NCBI GenBank assembly: GCA_945946745.1
Contig: CAMEWZ010000109.1
Span: 1-5,635 of the forward strand
DNA: 5,635 bases
DNA from: an uncultured Clostridia bacterium
GTDB lineage: Bacteria; Bacillota; Clostridia; Oscillospirales; Oscillospiraceae
Direction: 5' to 3'
Shown here piece after piece: positions 1 through 5,424 of the stretch. A program made the position numbers and the translations under genes. Below the pieces are notes generated by a model. That model was not told where the DNA came from and did not search any database. It worked only from the letters and a program-made list of their open reading frames with translations. The stretch's first letter is position 1, and each line of letters opens with the position of its first letter.

Positions 1-1292
1 ACAGCAAGCTGATGTCCGGCCGGGATGTGGCCATCGCCGCCATGCTGGGCGCGGAAGAATTCGGCTTCGGCACCGGCCCGCTGGTGGCTATGGGCTGCGT
101 GATGATGCGGGTGTGCAACCTGGACACCTGCCCCATGGGCATCTGCACCCAGAACCCCGACCTGCGCAAAAATTTCAAGGGCAAGCCCGAGTACGTCATG
201 AACTTCATGCTGTTCATGGCACAGGAGCTGCGGGAATACATGGCAAAGCTGGGCGTGCGCACCGTGGATGAACTGGTGGGCCGCACGGATCTGCTGAAGG
301 TTCGTCCTGCCGAGCCCGGTTCCCGGGCCAGCGAAATGGACCTAACTGCCCTGCTGCATAACCCGTTGGTGGAAAATTCCAACGTGCACTTTGATCCCAA
401 GGCCGTCTATGACTTTGCCCTGGAGCAGACCCCGGACATGAAGGTGCTGATGAAGAAGTTCAAGAAGAGCTTCGATATGCCGCAGCCCAAGCCCGCCTCC
501 GTGACTCTGGAGGTCGGCAATACCGACCGGGCCTTCGGCAGCATCTTCGGCAGCGAGATCACCGCGAAATTCGGCAACACCCTGCCCGACGACACCTTCC
601 ACGTCACCTGCACCGGCTACGGCGGCCAGAGCTTCGGCGCCTTCATCCCCAAGGGTCTGACCCTGGAGCTGATCGGCGACTGCAACGACTATCTGGGCAA
701 GGGCCTGTCCGGCGGCAAGATCATCGTCTACCCCCCGGAAAACGTGACCTATGACCGCAGCGAGAACATCGCTATCGGCAACGTGGCCCTCTACGGCGCC
801 ACCGGCGGCAAGGCCTTCATCAACGGCGTGGCCGGCGAGCGGTTCTGCGTGCGCAACTCCGGCGCCACAGCGGTGGTAGAGGGCGTGGGCGACCACGGCT
901 GCGAGTACATGACCGGTGGCACCGTGGTGGTGCTGGGTAAGACCGGCAAAAACTTCGCCGCGGGCATGAGCGGCGGCATCGCCTACGTGCTGGACGAGGA
1001 CTGGGATTTCTACCAGCGGGTCAACAAGGATATGGTGAGCCTGGAGCCGGTAGAGCACAAATATGACGTTAGCCTACTGAAGGATCTGATCCGGGAGCAT
1101 GTGGAGGCCACCGGCTCTCCCCGGGGCAAGGAGATTCTGGACAACTTCGGGCAGTACCTGCACAAATTCAAGAAAGTTCTGCCCCACGACTATGACAAGA
1201 TGCTCCGGCTCATCGCCCAGATGGAAGAAAAGGGCGAGGACAGTGAGCAGGCTCAGATCGAGGCGTTCTACGCCATGAAAAACGCGCAGTAA
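1..1292 (+). CDS. gltB: Glutamate synthase large (alpha) subunit, C-terminal part
   Basis: This is the 3' end of the large subunit of glutamate synthase (GOGAT). The reading frame is open at the window edge: the first whole codon is at 3 and the translation enters as SKLMSGRDVAIAA, so the methionine at 12 is internal. The FMN/2-oxoglutarate synthase domain ends with GAEEFGFGTGPLVAMGC. Cysteine codons at 96, 114 and 129 have the C-x5-C-x4-C spacing of the family's [3Fe-4S] cluster. Roughly positions 519-1076 encode the glycine-rich GXGXG beta-helix domain (for example GYGGQSFGAF, GLSGGKI, YGATGGKAF, GMSGGIAYV). A charged helical tail leads to TAA at 1290-1292. The N-terminal glutaminase domain with its catalytic Cys1 lies outside the window, so its integrity cannot be judged. 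In the holoenzyme this subunit hydrolyses glutamine and channels ammonia to 2-oxoglutarate. The adjacent gltD indicates the NADPH-dependent two-subunit type. Confidence 0.97.
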   Translation, partial: SKLMSGRDVAIAAMLGAEEFGFGTGPLVAMGCVMMRVCNLDTCPMGICTQNPDLRKNFKGKPEYVMNFMLFMAQELREYMAKLGVRTVDELVGRTDLLKVRPAEPGSRASEMDLTALLHNPLVENSNVHFDPKAVYDFALEQTPDMKVLMKKFKKSFDMPQPKPASVTLEVGNTDRAFGSIFGSEITAKFGNTLPDDTFHVTCTGYGGQSFGAFIPKGLTLELIGDCNDYLGKGLSGGKIIVYPPENVTYDRSENIAIGNVALYGATGGKAFINGVAGERFCVRNSGATAVVEGVGDHGCEYMTGGTVVVLGKTGKNFAAGMSGGIAYVLDEDWDFYQRVNKDMVSLEPVEHKYDVSLLKDLIREHVEATGSPRGKEILDNFGQYLHKFKKVLPHDYDKMLRLIAQMEEKGEDSEQAQIEAFYAMKNAQ

Positions 1293-1298
1293 AGGAGG
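1291..1298 (+). promoter_or_regulatory. Ribosome binding site of gltD
   Basis: AAAGGAGG begins inside the gltB stop codon and sits 8 bases before the ATG at 1307. The overlap of the stop codon and the Shine-Dalgarno sequence indicates one transcript and probably coupled translation of the two GOGAT subunits. It also fixes the gltD start. Confidence 0.9.
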
Positions 1299-1306
1299 CG
1301 GCGATT

Positions 1307-2779
1307 ATGGGAAAAATTACCGGATTTATGGAGATCTCCCGGCAGACGAGCACCGAGCTGCCCCCGGAGGAGCGAACCAAAAACTTCAATGAATTTCACA
1401 TCCCGCTGCACCAGGACGAACAGCAGGCCCAGGGCGCCCGGTGCATGGACTGCGGCGTTCCCTTCTGCCAGAGCGGCATGATGATCGGCGGCATGGCCAG
1501 CGGATGCCCTCTGAACAACTTGATCCCCGAGTGGAACGATCTGATCTACCACGGCCAGTGGGCCCTGGCGGCCCGGCGGCTCATCGCCACCAACCGCTAT
1601 CCGGAGTTCACCAGCCGGGTCTGCCCCGCCCTGTGCGAGGCCGCCTGCACCTGCGGCATGGCCACGGGCTATCCCGTCAGCGTCAAGGAAAACGAGCGGG
1701 CCATTGTGGAGTATGGCTACAGCACCGGTGTCATTCACGCGGTGCCGCCACCCTCCCGCACCGGAAAGCGGGTGGCCGTGGTGGGTACCGGCCCTTCCGG
1801 ATTGTCCGTGGCCGACCTGTTGAATAAGCGGGGCCACAAGGTCACCATGTATGAGCGCAGCGACCGGGTGGGCGGCCTGCTGATGTACGGCATTCCCAAC
1901 ATGAAGCTGGAAAAGTGGGTCATCGACCGCCGGGTGGATATTCTGAAGGAAGAGGGCATCGAATTCGTCACCAACACCGACGTGGGCCGGGACATCTCCG
2001 CCCAGGAGCTGGTGGATCAGTACGACGCGGTGGTGCTGTGCTGCGGCGCCAAGCAGCCCCGGGACATCAATGCCCCAGGCCGGGATGCCGGCGGCATCTA
2101 CTTCGCCGTGGATTACCTGACCAGCGTCACCAAGAGCCTGCTGGATTCGGGGTTTGCCGATGGCAAGGCCGTCAGCGCCCAGGGGAAAAAGGTGCTGGTC
2201 ATCGGCGGCGGCGACACCGGCAACGACTGCGTGGGCACCGCCATCCGCCAGGGTTGCGAAAGCGTGACCCAGCTGGAGATGATGCCCTGTCCCCCCACGG
2301 AGCGTACCCCCGGCAACGCCTGGCCGGAGTGGCCCCGGGTGCTGAAAACCGACTACGGCCAGCAGGAGGCCATCGCCAAATTCGGCAGCGACCCCCGGCT
2401 GTACCAGACCACCGTCAAGGAATTCTACAAAAACGAAGCCGGCCAGGTCTGCGGCGCGCTGATCGCCAAGCTGGAAAGCAAGGTGGTGGACGGCCGCCGG
2501 ATGATGGTCCCCACCGGGGAGGAATTCTCCCTCGCGTGCGACCTGGTGCTCATCGCCGCCGGGTTCACCGGCTGTGAAAAGTATGTAGCCGAGGCCTTCG
2601 GCGTGGACCTGACCCCCCGGGGCACCGTGGCGGACAGCAAGTACACCACCTCCCAGCCCAAGGTATTCGCCTGCGGCGACATGCGCCGGGGCCAGAGCTT
2701 AGTCGTCTGGGCCCTGCGGGAAGGCCGGGACACCGCCGCCGTGGTGGACGCCAGCATCATGGGCTATACCAACCTGTAA
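1307..2779 (+). CDS. gltD: Glutamate synthase small (beta) subunit, NADPH-dependent
   Basis: This complete 490-residue GOGAT small subunit takes electrons from NADPH through FAD and passes them via Fe-S clusters to the GltB FMN. The N-terminal Fe-S region has Cys46, Cys49, Cys54 and Cys67, then Cys106, Cys110, Cys114 and Cys116 (CPALCEAACTC). The FAD-binding Rossmann motif VVGTGPSGL lies near residues 158-166, followed by ERSDRVGGLLMYGIP. The NADPH-binding motif VIGGGDTGND lies near 298-307. The C-terminal FAD contact ACGDMRRGQSLVVWALREGR lies near 455-474. Length fits the family (about 470-495 residues). Cys54 and Cys67 are separated by 12 residues (QSGMMIGGMASG), a longer spacing than in the enterobacterial form; from memory this variant is usual in Clostridia, not a defect. 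The gene lies 14 bases after gltB and is followed by a hairpin terminator, so it ends the operon. GltD-like proteins also serve in other flavoenzymes, but the adjacent gltB settles the role. Confidence 0.97.
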   Translation: MGKITGFMEISRQTSTELPPEERTKNFNEFHIPLHQDEQQAQGARCMDCGVPFCQSGMMIGGMASGCPLNNLIPEWNDLIYHGQWALAARRLIATNRYPEFTSRVCPALCEAACTCGMATGYPVSVKENERAIVEYGYSTGVIHAVPPPSRTGKRVAVVGTGPSGLSVADLLNKRGHKVTMYERSDRVGGLLMYGIPNMKLEKWVIDRRVDILKEEGIEFVTNTDVGRDISAQELVDQYDAVVLCCGAKQPRDINAPGRDAGGIYFAVDYLTSVTKSLLDSGFADGKAVSAQGKKVLVIGGGDTGNDCVGTAIRQGCESVTQLEMMPCPPTERTPGNAWPEWPRVLKTDYGQQEAIAKFGSDPRLYQTTVKEFYKNEAGQVCGALIAKLESKVVDGRRMMVPTGEEFSLACDLVLIAAGFTGCEKYVAEAFGVDLTPRGTVADSKYTTSQPKVFACGDMRRGQSLVVWALREGRDTAAVVDASIMGYTNL

Positions 2780-2801
2780 AAAATGTTTGTATTTTGGGGG
2801 G

Positions 2802-2834
2802 ATTCCCACGCCAGTGTGAGCGCTGGCTCGGAAT
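2802..2834. repeat. Short imperfect palindrome, probable dispersed repeat
   Basis: Outer arms ATTCC (2802-2806) and GGAAT (2830-2834) enclose inner arms GCCAG (2810-2814) and CTGGC (2823-2827), with a few more pairs closing on a TGAG loop (2817-2820). This makes a hairpin with an internal asymmetry. Units with ATTCCCAC at one end and CGGAATGACA at the other resemble small intergenic repeats I recall from gut Firmicutes. There is only one copy here, so the repeat status is inference. It lies between the gltD stop and the terminator, so it is probably transcribed as part of the gltBD 3' UTR. Confidence 0.5.
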
Positions 2835-2856
2835 GACATAGTTTTTAGGCAGTCTG

Positions 2857-2890
2857 AAGCGCCGCCGGGATATTTCCCGGCGGCGCTTTT
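2857..2890 (+). terminator. Intrinsic terminator of gltBD
   Basis: A perfect 14-bp stem (2857-2870 pairs with 2875-2888) has a four-base TATT loop and a GC-rich core GCGCCGCCGGGA. On the + strand it ends in TTTT (2887-2890), the last two of which lie outside the stem. The U tract is short but the stem is very strong. It lies 77 bases after the gltD stop. The convergent spoIIQ gene ends 25 bases further on, so the hairpin may also stop minus-strand transcripts, though on that strand the tract after the stem is poor in T. Confidence 0.85.
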
Positions 2891-2914
2891 CAAGGAGGAA
2901 AGGAAAGAATCGTA

Positions 2915-3607
2915 TTATTCTCCGCCCAGGGCGAGGAACGCGGCAGGGTCTACCGGTTCGTCGTTTTGGGTGACGCTGAAATGCACATGGCTGCCCAGGG
3001 TCGTCTCCACAATGGCGGAATCTCCCGCGTAGCCGATGGTGTCCCCCATGGCCACCTGATCTCCCGGTTTCACCGTCAGATTCTCCGCCAGGCTGGAATA
3101 GCAGGTGGTGTAGCCGTCATTGTGGCGGATGACCACGGTGTAGCCCAGGGAATCGTCCTCATAGGTGGTATAGACCTTCCCATCCGCAGCGGCGCAGACC
3201 TCCGCGCCGTCCTCCGCGGCCAAGTCAATCCCGTTGTGAACCCGCCAGTCCCGGGTGGTCTGGTTGTAGCTCAGTGCCTCCATGGAATAGCCGCTGATCT
3301 GCGTGCCCGACACCGGCGCCGTGGTTTGCAGCGGTTTTTTTACTGTGGGCGCGGGTACGGTTTCCGTTGTGGCAGGAGTCGTGGACGGTGTCTGGGGCTG
3401 GGTGGCAATCACCGCCACGTCCTCCGTGGCCATGGTGCCCACCAAAACCTCCTCATCCAGGGTCTCCTGGAGGGAAACCTCTTCCATCTTGTTCGCGTTC
3501 TGGTAATACAAATAGCCGGTGATCCCGATGGCAGCAGCGCACAGGATCAGGGCTATGTAGTAGCCCTTCCCAGCGAAACCGCGACCGGTGTGTTTGTTGT
3601 CGCTCAT
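2915..3607 (-). CDS. spoIIQ: SpoIIQ-like membrane-anchored M23 (LytM) sporulation protein
   Basis: This 230-residue protein runs from ATG at 3607 to TAA at 2915. An in-frame GTG at 3619 is less likely as the start because it falls inside the Shine-Dalgarno sequence. A short basic N-terminus precedes one hydrophobic segment (about residues 15-35, GYYIALILCAAAIGITGYLY) with no signal-peptidase site seen, suggesting a single-pass anchor with the rest outside. A Thr/Pro-rich linker spans about 70-98 and an M23 peptidase fold about 120-222. Zinc-ligand motifs are HNGID (His124, Asp128) and HVH (His207, His209). The usual YxHL catalytic histidine is replaced: the segment reads YSSL (Ser172). In the family, SpoIIQ is made in the forespore and binds mother-cell SpoIIIAH across the septum during engulfment. 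The anchor, LytM domain, YxSL variant and a sigma-F-like promoter all favour SpoIIQ. The alternative is a generic M23 cell-wall hydrolase; M23 membership is firm, the SpoIIQ assignment probable. It is a single gene, convergent with gltBD. Confidence 0.8.
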   Translation of the reverse strand: MSDNKHTGRGFAGKGYYIALILCAAAIGITGYLYYQNANKMEEVSLQETLDEEVLVGTMATEDVAVIATQPQTPSTTPATTETVPAPTVKKPLQTTAPVSGTQISGYSMEALSYNQTTRDWRVHNGIDLAAEDGAEVCAAADGKVYTTYEDDSLGYTVVIRHNDGYTTCYSSLAENLTVKPGDQVAMGDTIGYAGDSAIVETTLGSHVHFSVTQNDEPVDPAAFLALGGE

Positions 3608-3616
3608 AGAATTAAG

Positions 3617-3623
3617 CACCTCC
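3617..3623 (-). promoter_or_regulatory. Ribosome binding site of spoIIQ (decides the start)
   Basis: On the minus strand GGAGGTG (3623 to 3617) is followed by 9 bases and the ATG at 3607. The upstream in-frame GTG (3619-3617) forms part of this Shine-Dalgarno sequence and has no comparable site before it, so the ATG is preferred. Confidence 0.85.
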
Positions 3624-3629
3624 GAAGCT

Positions 3630-3659
3630 GAGTATTGCCCTGTTTTCCGAAGGTTAAAC
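3630..3659 (-). promoter_or_regulatory. Candidate sigma-F promoter of spoIIQ
   Basis: Read on the minus strand, GTTTA (3659-3655) is followed by a 15-base spacer (3654-3640) and GGCAATACTC (3639-3630). This fits the forespore sigma-F pattern as I recall it for Bacillus subtilis (GYWTA, about 15 bases, GGNRANANTW) at all -35 positions and 9 of 10 -10 positions. I found no convincing sigma-A promoter for this gene. The predicted start, near 3624, would leave a leader of only about 17-20 bases that begins almost at the Shine-Dalgarno sequence. This is tight but workable. Confidence 0.6.
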
Positions 3660-3737
3660 CAAAAAAGGAAATTTTTTAATATACTGATCGGGTTAACTCA
3701 GCCGTGTGGCAAATTGTAGTTTAACGCACTAGCCAAA

Positions 3738-3775
3738 GCCTTCCCCTTTGGGGAAGGTGGCAGCCCGGAGGGCTG
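3738..3775 (+). repeat. Tandem hairpins in left arm of MITE-like copy 1
   Basis: Hairpin 1 has CCTTCCCC (3739-3746), loop TTT and GGGGAAGG (3750-3757). Hairpin 2 follows after TGG, with CAGCCC (3761-3766), loop GGA and GGGCTG (3770-3775). The same order recurs in every other arm of the family in this window. Confidence 0.85.
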
Positions 3776-3847
3776 ACGGAAGAGGTGCAGTATACGCGTT
3801 TCTTTTACACCAGGTATGGCGAAATGGAAGAATAAGACCTCATCCGA

Positions 3848-3886
3848 CCCGCCTTACGGCGGGCCACCTTCCCCAAAGGGGAAGGC
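3848..3886 (-). repeat. Tandem hairpins in right arm of MITE-like copy 1
   Basis: This is the inverted counterpart of the left arm. Hairpin 2 has CCCGCC (3848-3853), loop TTAC and GGCGGG (3858-3863); its stem differs from the left arm's. Hairpin 1 has CCTTCCCC (3867-3874), loop AAA and GGGGAAGG (3878-3885), identical in its stem to the left arm. A small extra hairpin, GGCGC/GCGCC, lies further out at about 3890-3904. Confidence 0.85.
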
Positions 3887-3991
3887 ATGGGCGCCGTAAG
3901 CGCCAGTGCTATAAATTACAATTTATCTTTCTGCCGAGTGAGGCTGATATGCATTTTAAAGGAACGCCGTTGGGCGGGAATACCGAAAGAA

Positions 3992-4020
3992 TTGAAAAAA
4001 GCCCTCCGGTATGCTATACT
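3992..4020 (+). promoter_or_regulatory. Sigma-A promoter of rsmF with extended -10
   Basis: TTGAAA (3992-3997) is separated by exactly 17 bases from TATACT (4015-4020), which is preceded by TGC (4012-4014), an extended -10 signature. Each hexamer is one base from consensus (TTGACA and TATAAT). Transcription would start near 4027, giving a leader of about 27 bases that contains the Shine-Dalgarno sequence. This suggests constitutive vegetative expression. The MITE-like element ends 67 bases upstream of the -35. Confidence 0.85.
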
Positions 4021-4040
4021 CTGTTCATCTGATCCAAAAT

Positions 4041-4047
4041 GGGAGGT
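4041..4047 (+). promoter_or_regulatory. Ribosome binding site of rsmF (decides the start)
   Basis: GGGAGGT lies 6 bases before the ATG at 4054. The in-frame ATG at 4039 overlaps this site, has no Shine-Dalgarno sequence of its own, and would add five residues (MGGYA) before the family-like MLPEAFLARM start, so 4054 is preferred. Confidence 0.85.
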
Positions 4048-4053
4048 TACGCT

Positions 4054-5343
4054 ATGCTGCCGGAAGCTTTTCTTGCCCGGATGAAAGTCCAGCTTGGCGA
4101 CGAATATGAACCGTTCCTGAACAGCCTGGAACGGCCCCGGGCGGTAGCCCTTCGCTTCAATCCGCTGAAGGGCGAGCGGCCGGAGCTGCCCTTTGTGGGC
4201 GATGCTGTTCCCTGGGAACCGGAGGCTGTTTATTACGATCCCGATTCCCGCCCCGGCCTGCACGTTTACCATGAAGCCGGCGTATATTATCTACAGGAGG
4301 CCAGTGCCATGGCGCCGGTGGCTCTGCTGGATCCCCAGCCCGGCGAACGGGTCTGCGACCTCTGTGCCGCCCCCGGGGGCAAAAGCACCCAGATTGCCGG
4401 ACGGATGGGGGGCAAAGGATTTCTTCTGTGCAATGAAATCAACCCCAAGCGGGCCAAAATCCTGTCCCGGAACATCGAGCGGATGGCGGTGGGCAACGCC
4501 CTGGTGACCAACGAGCATCCGGAAACCCTGGCCCAGCGTTTCCCCGGCTTTTTCGACCGGGTGCTGGTGGACGCCCCCTGCTCCGGCGAGGGCATGTTCC
4601 GCAAGGAGGAAGCCGCCGTCACGGACTGGAGTCAGGAGACGGTGGAAATGTGCGCCCGGCGGCAGGGAGAGATCCTCCATTCCGCAGCCCGGCTGGTGCG
4701 CCCCGGCGGGCGGTTGGTGTATTCCACCTGCACCTTCGCCCCGGAGGAAGATGAAGGGGCGGTGGCGGCCTTCCTGGCGGCCCATCCGGAATTCACCCCG
4801 GAGGCGGTGGAAGCCCCCTGGTTCGCACCAGGAGAAAACGGCAGCTTCCGCCTGTGGCCCCACAAGCTGCTGGGGGAGGGCCATTTTGCCGCCGTTTTGC
4901 GAAAGGCCGGAGACGGCGGGGACTCCCCCGCCCCGATCCCCGGCGAAAAGCTGCCCCCTCAGTGGCAGCGCTTTGCCAAGGAGCTGGGCATCCAGCTGCC
5001 CCCGGGCAAGGCGGTGTCCTTTGGCCAGAACCTTTTCTGGGCGCCGGAGGAAATGCCGGATATTCGAAGGCTGAAGGTTCTGCGTCCCGGTCTGGAGCTG
5101 GGGTGCGTAAAAAAGGACCGGTTTGAACCGGCTCACGCTCTGGCGCTGTGGCTGAGAGAATGCAAAACCATGCAGTGCTTTGGCCCGGACTCGGAGCAGA
5201 TCAGGGCCTATCTTCACGGAGACGTGATTCCGTCACAGCAAACCGGCTGGTGCCTGGTCTGCGCCGGGGCGTATTCCATCGGCTGGGGCAAGGGCGACGG
5301 CCGGGTCCTAAAAAACCACTACCCCAAGGGCCTGCGGCGGTAG
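4054..5343 (+). CDS. rsmF: RsmF/RsmB-family rRNA cytosine-C5 methyltransferase
   Basis: This 429-residue protein belongs to the NOL1/NOP2/Sun (RsmB/RsmF) family, which transfers a methyl group from S-adenosylmethionine to C5 of cytosine in rRNA. An N-terminal domain (MLPEAFLARMKVQLGDEYEPF; RFNPLK near 34-39) precedes the Rossmann methyltransferase domain. The AdoMet-binding motif DLCAAPGGKST lies near 102-112, motif IV DAPCSGEGMFRK at 173-184 (Cys176, product-release cysteine) and motif VI STCTFAPEEDE at 224-234 (Cys226, nucleophile). Both cysteines are present, so the enzyme looks active. A C-terminal RNA-binding region follows, with RLWPHKLLGEGHF near 266-278 and GWGKGDGRVLKNHYPKGLR near the end. 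The overall form resembles Firmicute and Thermus RsmF, which modify 16S rRNA (C1407, and nearby sites in Thermus); the exact target cannot be read from sequence. It starts its own transcript and no co-directional gene follows within the window. The alternative name, RsmB, is less likely because the NusB-like N-terminal domain is absent. Confidence 0.9.
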   Translation: MLPEAFLARMKVQLGDEYEPFLNSLERPRAVALRFNPLKGERPELPFVGDAVPWEPEAVYYDPDSRPGLHVYHEAGVYYLQEASAMAPVALLDPQPGERVCDLCAAPGGKSTQIAGRMGGKGFLLCNEINPKRAKILSRNIERMAVGNALVTNEHPETLAQRFPGFFDRVLVDAPCSGEGMFRKEEAAVTDWSQETVEMCARRQGEILHSAARLVRPGGRLVYSTCTFAPEEDEGAVAAFLAAHPEFTPEAVEAPWFAPGENGSFRLWPHKLLGEGHFAAVLRKAGDGGDSPAPIPGEKLPPQWQRFAKELGIQLPPGKAVSFGQNLFWAPEEMPDIRRLKVLRPGLELGCVKKDRFEPAHALALWLRECKTMQCFGPDSEQIRAYLHGDVIPSQQTGWCLVCAGAYSIGWGKGDGRVLKNHYPKGLRR

Positions 5344-5357
5344 CGGCGAGTCGCCGC
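5343..5357 (+). terminator. Weak hairpin at the rsmF stop codon
   Basis: GCGGCG (5343-5348), loop AGT, CGCCGC (5352-5357) can form a 6-bp stem directly after the stop codon. There is no T tract after it (GGACAATGCG), so intrinsic termination here is doubtful. It may be incidental in GC-rich DNA. Confidence 0.25.
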
Positions 5358-5424
5358 GGACAATGCGTGCACGGTGCGGTGGTATTTGTGACTGCCCTGA
5401 CCCGCTCGGTTTCGTTACTGCGGT

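Larger units (their letters stand above)
3711..3924. mobile_element. MITE-like element, copy 1 (complete, 214 bp, non-coding)
   Basis: The outer 23 bases at 3711-3733 match the reverse complement of 3902-3924 at 19 of 23 positions, giving terminal inverted repeats that begin AAATTGTA. Moving inward from each side come a hairpin of the CCTTCCCC/GGGGAAGG type, a second GC hairpin, and a conserved CGGAAGAGGTG or CGGATGAGGT motif (3777-3787 and, inverted, 3838-3847). The centre is a roughly 50-base unique region (3788-3837) with no open frame of note. Positions 3738-3761 and 3863-3886 are exact reverse complements over 24 bases, so the whole element can fold into a long stem. It encodes no transposase and would need one in trans. 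No clear target duplication is visible. It fills the middle of the 446-base gap between spoIIQ and rsmF without touching either proposed promoter. Short open frames through it are not genes. Confidence 0.75.

Noticed and set aside
342..1058. 238-codon open frame on the minus strand inside gltB
   Set aside because: It is antisense to an unmistakable GltB reading frame. Its low-complexity Ala/Gly/Val/His-rich translation is typical of the complementary frame of GC-rich coding DNA.
1442..1510. Apparent insertion between GltD cysteines 54 and 67 as a possible lesion
   Set aside because: The frame is intact, and the QSGMMIGGMASGCP spacing is, as far as I recall, the normal form in clostridial GltD proteins.
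2891..2908. Shine-Dalgarno-like purine run (AAGGAGGAAAGG) on + just after the gltBD terminator
   Set aside because: No start codon with a usable open frame follows at a suitable distance. The region runs straight into the 3' end of the convergent spoIIQ gene.
3738..3886. Possible CRISPR array or attenuator
   Set aside because: The repeats are inverted and nested, with no regular direct repeat-spacer pattern. No leader peptide or alternative antiterminator pairing for rsmF is apparent, and the rsmF promoter lies downstream of the hairpins.
3748..4032. 94-codon + strand open frame through the divergent intergenic region
   Set aside because: It runs through both arms of the palindromic element and into the rsmF promoter. 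Its composition follows the repeat, so it is not a gene.
4291..5217. 308-codon open frame on the minus strand inside rsmF
   Set aside because: It is a shadow of the RsmF frame, which carries all family motifs. The antisense translation has no recognisable domain and no ribosome binding site that I could see.
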